Source: Croceimicrobium sp965658965
GTDB taxonomy: Bacteria; Bacteroidota; Bacteroidia; Flavobacteriales; Schleiferiaceae
Length of the DNA stretch: 50,111 nucleotides
Direction of reading: 5' to 3'
NCBI GenBank assembly: GCA_965658965.1
Contig: CBFHVV010000013.1
Coordinates: 1-50,111 of the forward strand
The position numbers were made by a program, and so were the translations under genes. This document shows positions 48,979 to 50,111 of this stretch, one piece after another (position 1 is the stretch's first letter; every line of letters begins with the position of its first letter). Under the pieces are notes generated by a model. It was not told the origin of the DNA, did no database searches, and saw nothing but the letters and a program-made list of their open reading frames with translations.

Positions 48979-49899
48979 ATGAGCCGATTTAACAAAAAAG
49001 GAAGATCTAATTCTAAGGGTAAAAGCAACCCAAACCGCGGTAAAACCGCTGGTAAAAACTTTAAACGAGAAGAAGCGGACGAAACTCCCAAGCCAGAAGC
49101 TCGCATGGGAGGGAAAGGCCCAAAGCGCCCCACTGGTCCTCGCAAGAAATTTGAAGGGCTTAAAAAACAAGGTCTTACTAAGGCGAAAACAGGCGAAATT
49201 CGCCTCAATAAATATCTCGCAACCGCAGGAATAGCCTCGCGCCGGGAAGCAGATCGTTTAATTTCGGCTGGACTAGTAGAAGTGAATGGTAAAGTAATAC
49301 AAGAAATGGGCTTCCAAGTGAAACCCGGCGATACCGTAAAATTTAACGGCTCTACTATTAAGGGAGAAAAGAAAGTTTACTATGTGCTAAATAAGCCCAA
49401 AGGTTATATAAGCACCACCGACGATCCAAAAATGCGTAAAACGGTAATGGACTTAATGAACACCACCGGACCAGAACGTATTTACCCTGTGGGCCGTCTC
49501 GATCGCCAAACTACTGGGGTTTTACTTTTTACTAATGATGGTGATTTCGCCAAAAAACTCACTCACCCCTCCCACGGAGCTCGTAAAATTTACGATGTAA
49601 GTTTAGATAAAAACTTGAAACTTGCCGATTTCCACGCTATTGCAGAAGGAATTCAATTGGAGGATGGCCCCATTAAAGTAGACGATATTGCCTTTGCCAA
49701 CGAAAAAGATCGCAAGCATATCGGAGTCATTATCCATTCTGGGAAAAATCGTATCGTGCGCCGAATTTTTGAAAACTTCGGTTATGAGGTTACAAAATTA
49801 GACCGCACTATTTTTGCCGGAATCACAAAGAAGAACCTCAATCGCGGGCAGTGGCGACGCTTAAGTGAAAAAGAAGTTGAGATGCTTCACATGCTTTAA
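48979..49899 (+). CDS. rluB: 23S rRNA pseudouridine synthase, RsuA/RluB family
   Basis: 306 aa from ATG 48979; an ATG at 48961 in the same frame adds six residues and is a fair alternative. A long basic, disordered N-terminus (about 1-70, rich in Lys, Arg, Gly, Pro) precedes an S4 RNA-binding domain (I-R-L-N-K-Y-L-A-T-A-G-I-A-S-R-R-E-A-D). The pseudouridine synthase domain follows, with the catalytic aspartate in G-R-L-D-R-Q-T-T-G. Such enzymes modify large-subunit rRNA. RluB is favoured over RsuA or RluE by the basic extension common in Bacteroidota, but the target site is not proven. Confidence 0.85.
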   Translation: MSRFNKKGRSNSKGKSNPNRGKTAGKNFKREEADETPKPEARMGGKGPKRPTGPRKKFEGLKKQGLTKAKTGEIRLNKYLATAGIASRREADRLISAGLVEVNGKVIQEMGFQVKPGDTVKFNGSTIKGEKKVYYVLNKPKGYISTTDDPKMRKTVMDLMNTTGPERIYPVGRLDRQTTGVLLFTNDGDFAKKLTHPSHGARKIYDVSLDKNLKLADFHAIAEGIQLEDGPIKVDDIAFANEKDRKHIGVIIHSGKNRIVRRIFENFGYEVTKLDRTIFAGITKKNLNRGQWRRLSEKEVEMLHML

Positions 49900-49944
49900 A
49901 ATACCGAAGCGCCAATTCTTTCGTTTGATTTAAGAAGACCGGTG

Positions 49945-50111
49945 ATGATAAAAAAGTTGACGAAGTTTTTTCTTAAAGTTACAGCAGTGCTAAGCCTTTT
50001 GCTAGCGCTGCTAGTAGCCTTATTGTACTATCGTCAAGATGACATAAAGGCCCTGGCGGTAGAAAGTATAAATCAAAATTTAAACGCTCCTATTAGCGTA
50101 GGTTCAATAGA
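49945..50111 (+). CDS. AsmA-like membrane protein, N-terminal fragment (runs off the window)
   Basis: The first 55 codons are present. After a short basic start (M-I-K-K-L-T-K-F-F-L-K) comes one membrane helix (about residues 12-29, rich in Leu, Ala and Val). Then D-D-I-K-A-L-A-V-E-S-I-N-Q-N-L-N-A-P-I-S follows, which resembles the opening of AsmA-like proteins: a helix followed by a domain starting with I-S-V-G-S-I. AsmA-like proteins bridge inner and outer membranes in lipid transport. Identification rests on this short segment only. A GTG three bases upstream could also start it. Confidence 0.5.
   Translation, partial: MIKKLTKFFLKVTAVLSLLLALLVALLYYRQDDIKALAVESINQNLNAPISVGSI

Noticed and set aside
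1..50111. CRISPR arrays, rRNA operons, complete insertion sequences, prophage genes.
   Set aside because: None seen: no regularly spaced repeats, no transposase, integrase, capsid or terminase motifs.

Overview
The window looks like chromosomal DNA of a member of the phylum Bacteroidota, most likely a marine Flavobacteriia/Cryomorphaceae-type organism. The evidence is three gliding genes (gldA, gldB, gldC), two secreted proteins with type IX secretion C-terminal domains, repeated Bacteroidota-type -7 promoter boxes (TAnnTTTG) directly upstream of genes, several TTG starts, almost no Shine-Dalgarno sequences, and the block CBS protein-nadK-DUF6089-uppS-bamA-ompH-ompH-murI. Genus cannot be fixed from this sequence alone.

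Layout. 1-15.4 kb is a dense housekeeping and envelope region: start of a MerR regulator, M23 peptidase, alaS, an outer-membrane barrel, a lipoprotein, an OmpH/Skp chaperone, a PagL-like lipid A deacylase, an SGNH hydrolase, engB, gldC, gldB, a PorT-like barrel, nadE, der, gldA, rsgA, an acid phosphatase lipoprotein and dtd. 15.4-24.7 kb is an accessory island. 24.8-44.2 kb returns to core genes: hybrid histidine kinase, L,D-transpeptidase, tRNA-Arg(CCG), a membrane protein plus histidine kinase pair, DUF2461, metG, an alpha/beta hydrolase, murI, the bamA block, pdxJ, an S66 carboxypeptidase and yraN. 44.2-45.3 kb is a long AT-rich intergenic stretch. It is followed by two T9SS-exported proteins, a possible structured leader in front of an RluB-type pseudouridine synthase, and the start of an AsmA-like protein.

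The island is the most interesting part. It is bounded by a 20-bp direct repeat: one copy is the 3' end of an intact tRNA-Arg(CCT) (24671-24690), the other is an orphan tRNA 3' end just after dtd (15420-15439). The only difference between the copies sits at the base that pairs with G7 of the tRNA. The orphan copy restores the G-C pair, whereas the present tRNA has a G-A mismatch, which fits 3'-end replacement at integration. No integrase is visible. Inside, all on the minus strand, lies a tandem array of RHS 'tip' cassettes. Each has a short, promoterless RHS core, a variable C-terminal toxin (two JAMM/JAB-like metallopeptidases, one HExxH protein, one remnant) and a small exported or lipoprotein neighbour that is a plausible immunity protein. 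Most cassettes carry a frameshift, a nonsense codon or a truncation. The RHS cores contain small palindromic segments inserted in frame, and one core seems to have lost about 45 codons by recombination between two of them. A RelE/ParE-type toxin-antitoxin pair and a DUF4143-type ATPase share the island.

Elsewhere, two rho-independent terminators sit directly in front of the next start codon (murI and the gliding-CTD protein), the CBS gene and pdxJ have interleaved divergent promoters, and several genes have a -7 box only 4-6 nt from the start codon, implying leaderless or nearly leaderless mRNAs.
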